A DNA stretch of 28,623 bases from NBML01 sp029939535. Its GTDB lineage: Bacteria > Desulfobacterota > Desulfobacteria > Desulfobacterales > Desulfobacteraceae. This document shows positions 8,954 through 17,902 of this stretch, in pieces. The notes below the pieces were generated by a model that was not told the DNA's origin, made no database searches, and saw only the letters and a list, made by a program, of their open reading frames with translations. The stretch is from contig JAOZST010000028.1 in assembly GCA_029939535.1 (NCBI GenBank), positions 1-28,623 on the forward strand, read 5' to 3'. A program made the translations under genes and the position numbers. The first letter of the stretch is position 1; every line of letters begins with the position of its first letter.

Positions 8954-11900
8954 CTAGTTTACAAAAAAATTTTTAAGGGACCTATACAAAAATCCAAGTT
9001 CTACAGCATCTTTCAGATCAATTTCCTGATCCTGCTGAGTTTTAAAATTTATAGTAATTATTTTAAAACTATTTTTATCCAGTGTCGCTGTAACAGCTTC
9101 TGAATCAAAGGCATAAGTGTCTGAGTCCTCTGTTAACGAGACCTGAGCCCCGTTCTTTCTTTTAAAGATTGAATGGTCTTCTATACAATATCCAGAATCT
9201 TCGTTTTCAAAATCAGGTCGGGAAAGATAAAATTTAGGTTTGTCCATAAAGGGTGATCCAGATGAAGGACAAAAACTGGTACAATTGCCACATTCGTTGC
9301 AGAAATCACCAATATTGATCACCTGATAGGCCTGGGAAATTGTAAATACCCCTGTTTTTTCCACAAAAACTTTGTGGTTTTTACAAACAGCTTTATGGGT
9401 CTCAGTCTTGAATGGTTCCACTGTATAGGAAATATTTGCACGATTGGGACAGACCGTCGTACAGATATTGCAGATGGTATCGCAGGAAAGGCATCTTGAT
9501 GCTTCTTGAATTGCCATCTCTTTTGTCATGGTTCTGGAAACAAGATCAAACCCGGACCGCTGTGACAGATCAGTTTCTAAAAGATCTGTTTCTGAAAAAT
9601 TTGGACCATAGATTCTTTGGGCCAGTTTTTCATCCAGCAGGTCTATATCCCGTTTCTGGGCTTTGCAGTCAAAAAAGGCGTTTCCTGAAAGAGAGGCATC
9701 CATCATGATGCTTTCAACGGCCTTCCGGCCATCTCCAATGGCCCGGATCAAGGTTGAAGCACCTCTTATGGCATCACCTCCTGCATAGACCTTTTCAATA
9801 TCTGTCTCATATGTTTTAGAATCTACTGTTAATTCCGGGTCTTCCAGAAAGGGAATAACAACCTGTTGACCAATGGCAGAGACAATCGCGTCTGCCTCTA
9901 TTATGAACTCGGATCCTTCAATAATAGCAGGCCTGGGCCTTCCACTTGAATCGGGTTGTACCAATTTCATCCTGTGACATCTTATCCCTGATACCTGGTT
10001 GTCTTTTGATATAACACTCTGGGGACCCACCAACTCTTGAATTCCAATACCTTCTGCGATTACCGCCTCAATTTCTTCCAGGTCGGCGGGCATTTCTTTT
10101 ATTGTTCTCCTGTATAAAATAGTGACTCTGCCCTTGTCTCCTGCCAGCCTTTTTGCAGCCCGGCTGGCATCCATGGCTGAATTACCACCCCCAATAACCA
10201 CAATATGATTCCCCAGGTCAATGAATTTGCCCTGCCGAAGTCCGCTCAGAAATTCAAGCTGATTATACACTCCTTTTATATCGGCTCCAGGAACATCCAG
10301 GGGATACGCTTTTGTGGCTCCCACCCCGATATATACATAATCATATTTTTCTTTGATTGCGCCAAATGCCTTTTTATCAATTAATTTTCCGTATTGAACC
10401 TTGACCCCCAGGGATATGATTCTGTCAATATCTGTCTGGATACTTTCATCATCAAGCCTGAAACTGGGTATGGCATCTGCTGCCATGCCACCGGCAAAGT
10501 CCTTTGCCTCAAAAATATCCACATCAAATCCGTTCATGCGAAGAAAATAGGCAGCACTGAAGCCCGAGGGTCCGCCGCCAATAACTGCAGCTTTCAGATG
10601 ATTATCCTCCAGGGGGTTAAGTTCAGGAATTGCAGGACTGTTCTGGGCAACAAACCGTTTTATTTCCCTGATTTGAAGGGGGGTATCATAGTTAATCCTG
10701 GTGCATTTCCGGGTACAGGGATGATCACAGACCATGCCCTGGACATTGGGGAAGGGATTTGTATCAAGAATGGTTTTCAATGCCTCTTTAAACATTCCCT
10801 TTGCCGTATAATACATATAGGAGGGCACATCCTGGCCCGTGGGGCAGGTGCCTTTACAGGGTGCATGGATACAGTCAAAAGGATCAAGTTTCCGCTCGGT
10901 TTTTATGTTGGACCAGGGAAAGGTTTTTTTCTGATAAAGCTTGGCATTTTTTACGGTTTCGGCATAGGCTGTGAGATTTGCTAGAAGAGATTTTTTTTCA
11001 ACATCATTTTTTTGTTTGTCGCCATTTCCTTGTTTGTTTTCAAGGGCTTGAGCGGTTTTCTTTATATATTCTGAAATTGATGATGCCTGTTTTTGGGCAA
11101 AAGCCTTTTTAATATTGCCTAAATACTGGGCAATCCTCCCATAACCCCCGGGTTTCAACAAGTCCGAGCATATGGTCACAGGGGTAAGGCCGCAGGAAAG
11201 GATATCTGCTATATTAAAGCAGTCAGCCCCGGCAGAAAAAGAAATATCCAGATTTCCATTGAATTCATTCTGCAGTTTTGCAGCAAGATTGATACTGATG
11301 GCATGGAGGGCTCTGCCACTCATATAGAGCATGGGTTCTTTTTCAGGAAGCAAAGCCCTTGTGTTCTGGGTCTCCAGGGTATTGGTCAGTTTGATATTAA
11401 ATTCAACTTTTGATGCCTTGGCCTTTTGTAGAAGATTGCCAATGAGCTGAACCCCTGCATCATATTTCAGGTCGTGGTCAAAGGCAATATCCGGCACAAT
11501 GGTGTCAAACCCCAGCCTATTGTTTAAAATGTTCCTTAATTCCTTTGGTCCCAAAAGAGTTGGATTTAGTTTTATGGTGGTATTGAGCTTTCTTTCTTCA
11601 ACAAAGTAGCGACCAATCTTTTCAATTTCATCCGGGGGACATCCATGCATGGTTGAGATTGTGACGTTGTCGGATATGCAGGAAGGAATATTAAGATCAA
11701 CAGCTTCGGGAAAAATGGCTTGGGCAACTTTCAATTTTTCAGTAATCAACTCACTTGCATCGGCCATGGAATCCAGAAATTTTTGCACTGTGGGGCTTAA
11801 AATACCTTCCAGATTATACCCCACACTCATGTTAAAAATAAACCCGGGATCATTTTCCCATTGAATCTGTCTGGAGTGCAGCCTCTTTTTTAAAATATAG

Positions 11901-12289
11901 ATGGCAATGAAAGCGTTGACATATTCATTCAGGGATTGTTCAAGCTTGAGCTCCTGGGACCATTCGCAGTTATATCCTTCATCCTCCATATTGATGCAGG
12001 GCTTTGTGACCTCAAGTTTGTCTAAAACCTGAATTGTTTTTAATTCAACATATCTGGCGCCCATGAGCCAGGAGGAAACAATATTCTGTGACAATTGAGT
12101 ATGGGGTCCTGCTGCAACTCCAACAGGGGTTTCCAAGACCCGTCCATATCGGTTGGTTTTGAAAACGTCACCTGCAGACGGATTAAAAAAAAGAGCCTTG
12201 GGAATTCCAAAAATTTTGTTTGTCTTTTCCTCTCTTTTAATCCAGTGTAAAAGCTGTTCCAGAGAAAGACAGGTAAATCTATCACTCAT
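8954..12289 (-). CDS. ygfK: YgfK: flavin/Fe-S oxidoreductase of the selenium-dependent Mo-hydroxylase / urate-degradation cluster
   Basis: This 1111-residue protein is longer than E. coli YgfK (1032). The N-terminal part (about 1-400) is a dihydropyrimidine/dihydroorotate-dehydrogenase-like barrel with TPVGVAAGPHTQLSQNIV near 55-72 and STMHGCPPDEIE. A Lys/Gln/Asn-rich linker covers about 405-450. A GltD-type Fe-S domain follows near 470-540 (CIHAPCKGTCPTGQD; CDHPCTRKCTR). An FAD fold begins at VIGGGPSG near 570 and an NAD(P) fold at VVIGGGNSAMDASRAA near 695. A C-terminal ferredoxin carries CLSCDTICNICTTVCPN near 940 and CNECGNCTSFCPSSG near 1000. The family was first labelled putative selenate reductase. 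Later work ties the cluster to anaerobic urate degradation, where a reductive ring step would suit this architecture (inference). GGAGGCAAT precedes the ATG, and ygeW ends 15 bp upstream. Confidence 0.93.
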   Translation of the reverse strand: MSDRFTCLSLEQLLHWIKREEKTNKIFGIPKALFFNPSAGDVFKTNRYGRVLETPVGVAAGPHTQLSQNIVSSWLMGARYVELKTIQVLDKLEVTKPCINMEDEGYNCEWSQELKLEQSLNEYVNAFIAIYILKKRLHSRQIQWENDPGFIFNMSVGYNLEGILSPTVQKFLDSMADASELITEKLKVAQAIFPEAVDLNIPSCISDNVTISTMHGCPPDEIEKIGRYFVEERKLNTTIKLNPTLLGPKELRNILNNRLGFDTIVPDIAFDHDLKYDAGVQLIGNLLQKAKASKVEFNIKLTNTLETQNTRALLPEKEPMLYMSGRALHAISINLAAKLQNEFNGNLDISFSAGADCFNIADILSCGLTPVTICSDLLKPGGYGRIAQYLGNIKKAFAQKQASSISEYIKKTAQALENKQGNGDKQKNDVEKKSLLANLTAYAETVKNAKLYQKKTFPWSNIKTERKLDPFDCIHAPCKGTCPTGQDVPSYMYYTAKGMFKEALKTILDTNPFPNVQGMVCDHPCTRKCTRINYDTPLQIREIKRFVAQNSPAIPELNPLEDNHLKAAVIGGGPSGFSAAYFLRMNGFDVDIFEAKDFAGGMAADAIPSFRLDDESIQTDIDRIISLGVKVQYGKLIDKKAFGAIKEKYDYVYIGVGATKAYPLDVPGADIKGVYNQLEFLSGLRQGKFIDLGNHIVVIGGGNSAMDASRAAKRLAGDKGRVTILYRRTIKEMPADLEEIEAVIAEGIGIQELVGPQSVISKDNQVSGIRCHRMKLVQPDSSGRPRPAIIEGSEFIIEADAIVSAIGQQVVIPFLEDPELTVDSKTYETDIEKVYAGGDAIRGASTLIRAIGDGRKAVESIMMDASLSGNAFFDCKAQKRDIDLLDEKLAQRIYGPNFSETDLLETDLSQRSGFDLVSRTMTKEMAIQEASRCLSCDTICNICTTVCPNRANISYTVEPFKTETHKAVCKNHKVFVEKTGVFTISQAYQVINIGDFCNECGNCTSFCPSSGSPFMDKPKFYLSRPDFENEDSGYCIEDHSIFKRKNGAQVSLTEDSDTYAFDSEAVTATLDKNSFKIITINFKTQQDQEIDLKDAVELGFLYRSLKNFFVN

Positions 12290-12304
12290 ATTGCCTCCAT
12301 ATTA

Positions 12305-13513
12305 TTAGTATATTCTTCTGGTGTCTCTGTTCAGAACCTCCATAAGTTTGTCTGCAGGATTTTTAAATTTACTCAAAAAAATCATGGCAGCAATCACATA
12401 GGGTTTATACCCGGCCTGGATATACTGGGGCACTCTGTACTGATCAAAAACATCAGCACTTACTTCACCCTGTTTACAGCTGACGTCGGTAATATCTGCG
12501 GGCAGGCAATGCATGTACAATGCTTTCCCGTCTTTGGTGGTATTCATAAGATCACGGGTACATTCCCATGAGTCATATTTGCTATTATTTTCAAGGCATT
12601 GTTTTTCAAGATTTTCAAGGCCTTTTTCATCTCCTGCCCGCAGCAGGTCTGTTCTCTGCTCCATAACTGCATAGGGTGCCCAGCTTTTTGGATAAACAAT
12701 ATCAGCCCCTGCAAAAGCCTCTTCCATGGAGCCTGCAATCTCAAAGTTTCCATTGCTTGCTTCAGCATTCTTTTTGGCGATATCCACAACCTCGTCCATG
12801 ACATTATACCCTTCAGGATAGGCAAAGCTGACATCCATGCCAAACCGGGTCATCAATCCGATAACGCCCTGGGGAACGGAAAGGGGTTTCCCATAGGAAG
12901 GGGAATAGGCCCAGGTCATGGCAATTTTTTTACCCCGAAGTTTGTCCAGCCCGCCAAAGGTGTTAATCAGATGAAGGGCATCGGACATGCTCTGGGTGGG
13001 GTGATCAATATCGCATTGAAGGTTGACCAGTGTGGGCCTCTGGGGAAGTACCTTTTCTTCATATCCCTGCTGGACCGACTGGGCGACCTCTTTCATATAG
13101 GCATTGCCCGCACCCAGGTACATATCATCCCGGATGCCGATAACATCGGCCAGAAAAGAGATCATGTTGGCTGTTTCTCGTACAGTTTCACCATGGGCAA
13201 CCTGGGATTTGCCTTCATCCAGATCCTGGACCGTGAGTCCCAGGAGGTTGCAGGCAGAAGAAAAGCTGAACCGGGTCCGGGTTGAGTTATCCCGGAACAA
13301 CGATACAGCCAGGCCGGAGTCAAAGACTCTGGATGATATATTGTTGTCCCTCATCCCCCGTAAAATCCGGGCCACCTCAAACACAGCAGCAAGTTCGTCA
13401 TCTGATTTTTCCCAGGTCAGTAAAAAATCATTCAAATACATATTATCTATATTTTTTGTGGCCAGGGTCTTTATACTTTCAATTATTTTTAATTTGCTCA
13501 ATTTTGCCTCCAT
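12305..13513 (-). CDS. ygeW: YgeW knotted carbamoyltransferase
   Basis: This 402-residue member of the aspartate/ornithine carbamoyltransferase superfamily matches the YgeW subfamily (E. coli protein 396 residues). The carbamoyl-phosphate motif SLFRDNSTRTRFSF is at about 71-84. HGETVRETANMISF, the subfamily-typical QCDIDHPTQS and the C-terminal MHCLPADI follow. In this pathway it is expected to run in the degradative direction, moving a carbamoyl group from a ureido intermediate to phosphate for the neighbouring carbamate kinase. Start choice: the ATG at 13513 has no ribosome site, whereas GGAGG inside its first codons sits 5 nt before a TTG at 13501. That TTG gives exactly the N-terminal length of the E. 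coli protein, and ygfK has the same ATGGAGGCAA leader as an untranslated site. The true start may therefore be 13501. Confidence 0.93.
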   Translation of the reverse strand: MEAKLSKLKIIESIKTLATKNIDNMYLNDFLLTWEKSDDELAAVFEVARILRGMRDNNISSRVFDSGLAVSLFRDNSTRTRFSFSSACNLLGLTVQDLDEGKSQVAHGETVRETANMISFLADVIGIRDDMYLGAGNAYMKEVAQSVQQGYEEKVLPQRPTLVNLQCDIDHPTQSMSDALHLINTFGGLDKLRGKKIAMTWAYSPSYGKPLSVPQGVIGLMTRFGMDVSFAYPEGYNVMDEVVDIAKKNAEASNGNFEIAGSMEEAFAGADIVYPKSWAPYAVMEQRTDLLRAGDEKGLENLEKQCLENNSKYDSWECTRDLMNTTKDGKALYMHCLPADITDVSCKQGEVSADVFDQYRVPQYIQAGYKPYVIAAMIFLSKFKNPADKLMEVLNRDTRRIY

Positions 13514-13524
13514 TGTTAATTAAA

Positions 13525-14826
13525 TTATACCAGTTTCTTCCAGAGTCTGGTTCCCATTTCCCTGGCAAAAGCCAGGATCTCTTCTTCATCTGCTGTGATC
13601 AGTTTTTTGTCCTGCACAATCACCCTGCCTGAAGAAATGACTGTGTCCACATGGCAGGAGTCAATTCCATATACAAAGTGGCCCAGAAAATTGTTCTGAT
13701 TCATAATGGTGGGAGGTTTGTAATCAAGGATTACAAGGTTATTGTCAGTATCTCCATGGAAATTATTTTCTTTGATAAATCTGTGAATATTCCTGAATCT
13801 TTCATGGATTCCCGGAAAACTGATGCCTTCTGTTCCAAGGCCCTGATAAAAGGCTGCCTTGGCACTCCGGAGCATATCCGAATGCATCCCGTCCGTACCC
13901 AGCATGACCCTGTCCCCATGATTTGAATACCCTGTAACTCCCACATTATTGTTCAGGTTGCTTTCAACATTCTCGACAATCCAGGATTTTGAATTCCTCA
14001 AAAGGGTTTTTTCATTTTCATCCAGATGAATACAATGCCCCAAAATCGACCCTTTTAAGTCAAGGCCGCCTGCATCATAAAGCCTCTTCACCACACTTTT
14101 GCCATGGTTTTTTTGACAATGCTCCTGATCTGTCAGGTCTTCTGCCACATGGATATGGATGCCTGTATTGCATTCCCGGGCAAGGCTCACAGCTTTTTCA
14201 AGTGTGGACTCTCCCACTGTAAAGGATGCATGGAGCCCCACATGCCCCTGGTTCCCGGCGGTAAGATAATTTTTTGTTTCCTCCAATCCCTTGTCCCGGA
14301 TTTTTTCGCCGTCCCTGTCTGAGATTTCATAGCACAGCAGATGGGAAAGGCCAATTGAGTCAAAGGCCTCCTTGATGGTAAAAAGAGAGTTTTCAACGGC
14401 AAAGGGAGAGGCATGGTGGTCAATAACAAAGGTGATTCCGTTTTTGGCACAATAAAGTGCTGAGGCCAGGGCGCTTGCCTTTATCATTTCAAGATCAAGG
14501 TTTTTATCCAGATTCCACCAGACATATTTAAGTATGTCTGTGAAGTTTTCAGGGGTTTTTACAGGAGCAGGCATGCCCCTGGCCAGGGTTGAATAGATGT
14601 GATGATGTCCGCATCCAAAGGATTTGGTGACAAATTTGCCTTTGGCATCCACCACCTGCAAAGAGTCTGAATGAGAAAGGGACGCGGCAGGAGAAGGGGG
14701 CCCATGAGAAAGGGTGTCCAGAAATTTTATCCCCTTGTCCTTTCCTTCACTGACTTCTATATTGGTTTTTTTAAATTCCAGGGTTTCCCAGTCAATAAAA
14801 GTCGCATTTTTAATATACAATGTCAT
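13525..14826 (-). CDS. ssnA: SsnA amidohydrolase
   Basis: This 433-residue protein resembles SsnA (E. coli 442), an amidohydrolase-superfamily enzyme found beside ygfK in selenium/Mo-hydroxylase and urate-degradation clusters. Metal-site motifs are GCGHHHIYST near residue 71, IHIHVAED near 225, GHCIHL near 264 and the Asp of LGTDGMHSDML near 310. It likely performs a ring opening or deamination on a urate-derived intermediate; the exact step is not visible from sequence. A Pro/Ser-rich insert (HGPPSPAASLSHSDSL) lies just before the first metal strand, at the same place as the Ser-rich insert of the 8-oxoguanine deaminase. The DNA there holds a direct repeat, ATGAGAAAGGG, near 14669 and 14703. 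Its ATG is preceded by AAGGATAAG. Confidence 0.92.
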   Translation of the reverse strand: MTLYIKNATFIDWETLEFKKTNIEVSEGKDKGIKFLDTLSHGPPSPAASLSHSDSLQVVDAKGKFVTKSFGCGHHHIYSTLARGMPAPVKTPENFTDILKYVWWNLDKNLDLEMIKASALASALYCAKNGITFVIDHHASPFAVENSLFTIKEAFDSIGLSHLLCYEISDRDGEKIRDKGLEETKNYLTAGNQGHVGLHASFTVGESTLEKAVSLARECNTGIHIHVAEDLTDQEHCQKNHGKSVVKRLYDAGGLDLKGSILGHCIHLDENEKTLLRNSKSWIVENVESNLNNNVGVTGYSNHGDRVMLGTDGMHSDMLRSAKAAFYQGLGTEGISFPGIHERFRNIHRFIKENNFHGDTDNNLVILDYKPPTIMNQNNFLGHFVYGIDSCHVDTVISSGRVIVQDKKLITADEEEILAFAREMGTRLWKKLV

Positions 14827-14858
14827 TGTCTTATCCTTATTTTACCCTTTATCTGATC

Positions 14859-15004
14859 TTATTATCTGATTTTATTATCTGNNNNNNNNNNNNNNNNNNN
14901 NNNNNNNNNNNNNNNNNNNNNNNNNNNNNNNNNNNNNNNNNNNNNNNNNNNNNNNNNNNNNNNNNNNNNNNNNNNNNNNNNTTATTATCTGATTTTATTA
15001 TCTG
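14859..15004. other. Assembly gap 1 (100 N) with duplicated 23-bp flanks
   Basis: Exactly 100 N at 14882-14981 are bordered by identical 23-bp copies of TTATTATCTGATTT...ATCTG (14859-14881 and 14982-15004). The gap lies in the spacer between ssnA and the selenium-dependent xanthine dehydrogenase. The local sequence is itself made of TTATCTGAT-type units, so a real short tandem repeat may have stopped the assembler. Collapsing one copy leaves a 60-bp spacer. Confidence 0.85.
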
Positions 15005-15009
15005 GCCTT

Positions 15010-17719
15010 TTATCTTATCCTTTGCCCAACCGGAAGTTCATACCGCCTCTTTTTGTCAAATTGGTACAAGGCATTGATGGCAGCAGGGGCCGTGGGAACC
15101 AGTCCTATTTCACCCACACCCTTTGCCCCGAATGGTCCTTTTGGATCTTTGACTTCAACCGCCTTGACAATGATTTCCGGCATTGATTTGATTTTTGGTA
15201 GTCCAAGCTTACCCATTTTTGACGACTTAAGATATCCATGATCAAGGCCCAGTTTTTCAGTAAATGCATACCCAAGCCCCATCATGACCCCACCCTCAAC
15301 CTGGCCCTCAAACAGGGTGGGGTTGATTACCCTGCCGCCGTCATGGGCTGCAATGACTTTGTCCACTCTGCCCTTATCGTCCAGGATAACCACCTGGGCA
15401 GCATATCCATAGGCAAAATGGGTAAGGGGGTTTTTCACATCTTTGCCCGGCCTTGTGGTCCAGTCACAAAACCAGCGTCCCTTGAATCTTTTTCCTGCAA
15501 GATTTGCCAGGCTTGTTGTCTTGAGTTCTTTTTTGAGCTTTTCAGCAGCCATGATCAGAGAATTGCCCAGAAGGAAGGTGCCGCGGCTGGCTGTGGTCAT
15601 ACCCCCCACGACTTCGGAATCTGTGCTGGACACCACCTCAATATCCATATCGTTAATGTCCAGATTATCAGAATTCAGGATGTCACAGAGAATCTGTTTG
15701 GAAATCGTATCAACTCCCTGGCCCATTTCAGTCCACCCGTGATGGAGAATGATTTTCTTATCAGAAACCACTTCTATTTCTGCTTCGCTTTCATCAATCA
15801 GGCCGTTGCCGAATCCGATATTTTTTATGGCCAGGGCAAGCCCGGCATACCTGGCTTTCTCATACTCATCCTTGACGGCAAGCAGGGTGTCCCTCAACCC
15901 GACACCGTCGCCAAGTACCTGGCCCGTGGCTGTCATGGACCCTTTTTTCAGGGCATTGTCATACCGGAACTGCCAGGGGTTGCCCCCTGTTTTTTCACAT
16001 AGTTCATCCACCATGCACTCCATGGCATAGGTGACCTGGTTGACCCCGAATCCCCTCATGGCGCCCGAGGGCAGGTTGTTGGTGTAAACCGCTTTGGAGA
16101 CAACTGCCACCACAGGCACATGATATCCCCCGGCTGCATGGCCTGCCGCACGGTTCAATACTTCACCTCCAAGGGATGCATAGGCCCCGGTATCCCCAAG
16201 GATTTCAGCGGATAGGGCAGTCAGTTTTCCGGTTTTGTCACACCCCAGTTTGTAATCCATAACAAAGGGATGACGTTTGGGGTGCATGCGTATGGATTCA
16301 TCCCTTGACAGGCTCACCTTTACCGGTTTGTTGAGATGATAGCAGAACAGGGCTGCATGACCTTGAACCGTCAAATCTTCTTTACCGCCAAAGGCTCCGC
16401 CGCAGGGCACAAGGGTCGCAATCACCTGTTCCTTTGGCAGTCCCAGGATTTTCGCAATGGCAGTCCTGTCTTCATAAATTCCCTGGTTTTGGGTATATAC
16501 CTGGATTCCCCTGTTTTTGTAGAATTTGGTTTTGCATGATCTGGNNNNNNNNNNNNNNNNNNNNNNNNNNNNNNNNNNNNNNNNNNNNNNNNNNNNNNNN
16601 NNNNNNNNNNNNNNNNNNNNNNNNNNNNNNNNNNNNNNNNNNNNTGGTTTTGCATGATCTGGCAATGGCAGTTTCAGGTTCTAAAAATGCATGTTCAACC
16701 AACTGGGTCTGGTATCGGGCTGAAACCACATGGTGGGACAAATGAAATGCCTCCTCAATATCTCCCCCCCTTGAAAACTTACTGACAGCCAGCAGGTTTC
16801 CATTTTCATGAACTTTTATTTTGTCTTTGATGGCTTCAACAGGATCTGTTACAGGTTCCAATACCTCATAGTCAACATCAATCAGGTCACAGGCTTTTCT
16901 GGCAATTGCTTTATCACTTGCAACCACACCGGCAAGAACATCTCCAATATACCTGGTTGTTTCTCCCTCAAGAACCATGACTGGCCAGTCCTGGTGAAGG
17001 ACACCGGTCATCCGTTCTCCAGGGATGTCTTTTGCCGTGAATACACGGATAACTCCGGGCAGGTTTTCTGCCTTGTCAATTTTGATGGTTAAAACCTTTG
17101 CCCGGGGGTGATCACTGAACTTTAAGGCACCGAACACCATTTCGGGAAATCTCATATCATCTATGAATTTTCGCTGGCCAAGGGCTGTTACATAAGCATC
17201 ATGCTTGGATCTGTCCTTTCCAATTCCTCCGCTTTCATTGAGTTTAATTTCTTTTTTGTCCCGTAAGGATTGGGCTGCCAAAATTACGGCATCAATGATT
17301 TTGGCGTAGCCGGTGCAACGGCATAGATTTGCTGCCAGGGCTTTTCGAATCTCATCTCTGGTGGGAGAATTATTCTGTTCCAAAAGGATTTTTGTCCTGG
17401 AAAGAAATCCAGGTGTGCAGAAACCGCACTGGACAGCACCTTTTTTTACAAAGGCCCTGGCAAGGGTATCTTTCAGTATCGGGTCAAACCCTTCAATGGT
17501 AACGAGTCTGGACCTGGACAGTTTTTTCATGGGCGTTCTGCAGGAAAGCACTGCTTTGCCGTCTATTTCGACCAGGCAGGCACCGCAGGCCCCCTGTCCT
17601 GAACATCCGTCTTTAGGGGAAACAATTCCTTTTTCTTCCCTGAGCCATGTTAAAAGAGAAAGATCATCACTACCCGTATAAGAAATGGGTTCCTTGTTCA
17701 GTGTAAATTCAATCAACAT
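15010..17719 (-). CDS. Selenium-dependent xanthine dehydrogenase-type Mo hydroxylase with N-terminal Fe-S domain (split only by an assembly gap)
   Basis: The gene appears broken by 100 N at 16545-16644, but an 18-bp sequence is duplicated at the gap edges. Removing the N run plus one copy (118 bp) leaves 2592 bp, an uninterrupted 863-codon frame with the smooth junction AIARSCKTKFYKNRG. The N-terminal [2Fe-2S] domains are intact: C39, C45, C48, C60, then QCGFCTPG and LCRCTGY. Mo domains follow with IQVYTQNQGIYEDR near 367-379, GGAFGGKED near 401, SGAMRGFGVNQ (substrate Arg kept) and the catalytic Glu in GAKGVGEIGLV near 831. The layout (Fe-S plus Mo, no FAD domain, about 860 residues) is that of the selenium-dependent xanthine dehydrogenase family. 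Such enzymes carry labile Se and Mo rather than selenocysteine, and no in-frame TGA is seen. Its electron partner must be another protein, perhaps YgfK, XdhB or YgfM. GAGGG lies unusually close to the ATG. Confidence 0.9.
16527..16662. other. Assembly gap 2 (100 N) with duplicated 18-bp flanks, inside a CDS
   Basis: The 18-bp sequence TGGTTTTGCATGATCTGG is present at 16527-16544 and 16645-16662, on either side of exactly 100 N. The insertion shifts the frame by 118 bp (1 mod 3). A gene caller would therefore report two partial, overlapping proteins. The perfect reading frame after collapse shows that the N run is a default spacer, not missing sequence. Confidence 0.93.
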
Positions 17720-17751
17720 ACCCTCGCATGGTTTTTAAATTATGTTCAAAA

Positions 17752-17899
17752 AATAAAGGGTTTAACTTAATAAAGNNNNNNNNNNNNNNNNNNNNNNNNN
17801 NNNNNNNNNNNNNNNNNNNNNNNNNNNNNNNNNNNNNNNNNNNNNNNNNNNNNNNNNNNNNNNNNNNNNNNNNNNAATAAAGGGTTTAACTTAATAAAG
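17752..17899. other. Assembly gap 3 (100 N) with duplicated 24-bp flanks
   Basis: Exactly 100 N at 17776-17875 are bordered by identical 24-bp copies of AATAAAGGGTTTAAC...TAAAG at 17752-17775 and 17876-17899. The gap lies between the carbamate kinase stop and the selenium-dependent xanthine dehydrogenase start. After collapse this spacer is about 59 bp. The 24-mer itself begins and ends with AATAAAG. Confidence 0.88.
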
Positions 17900-17902
17900 T
17901 GT

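Noticed and set aside
15010..16665. A separate Mo-hydroxylase gene starting beside gap 2
   Set aside because: Its apparent start lies in the duplicated flank of the gap and it lacks the first Mo domain. Collapsing the gap joins it in frame to the Fe-S-bearing N-terminal part.
15010..17719. Selenocysteine codon in the selenium-dependent hydroxylase
   Set aside because: No in-frame TGA is seen in the collapsed frame. This family uses a labile selenium cofactor.
14859..17899. Repeated gap flanks as CRISPR, transposon ends or phase-variable inversions
   Set aside because: The three repeat pairs are unrelated to each other, are direct rather than inverted, and each borders exactly 100 N, as expected of assembler overlaps.
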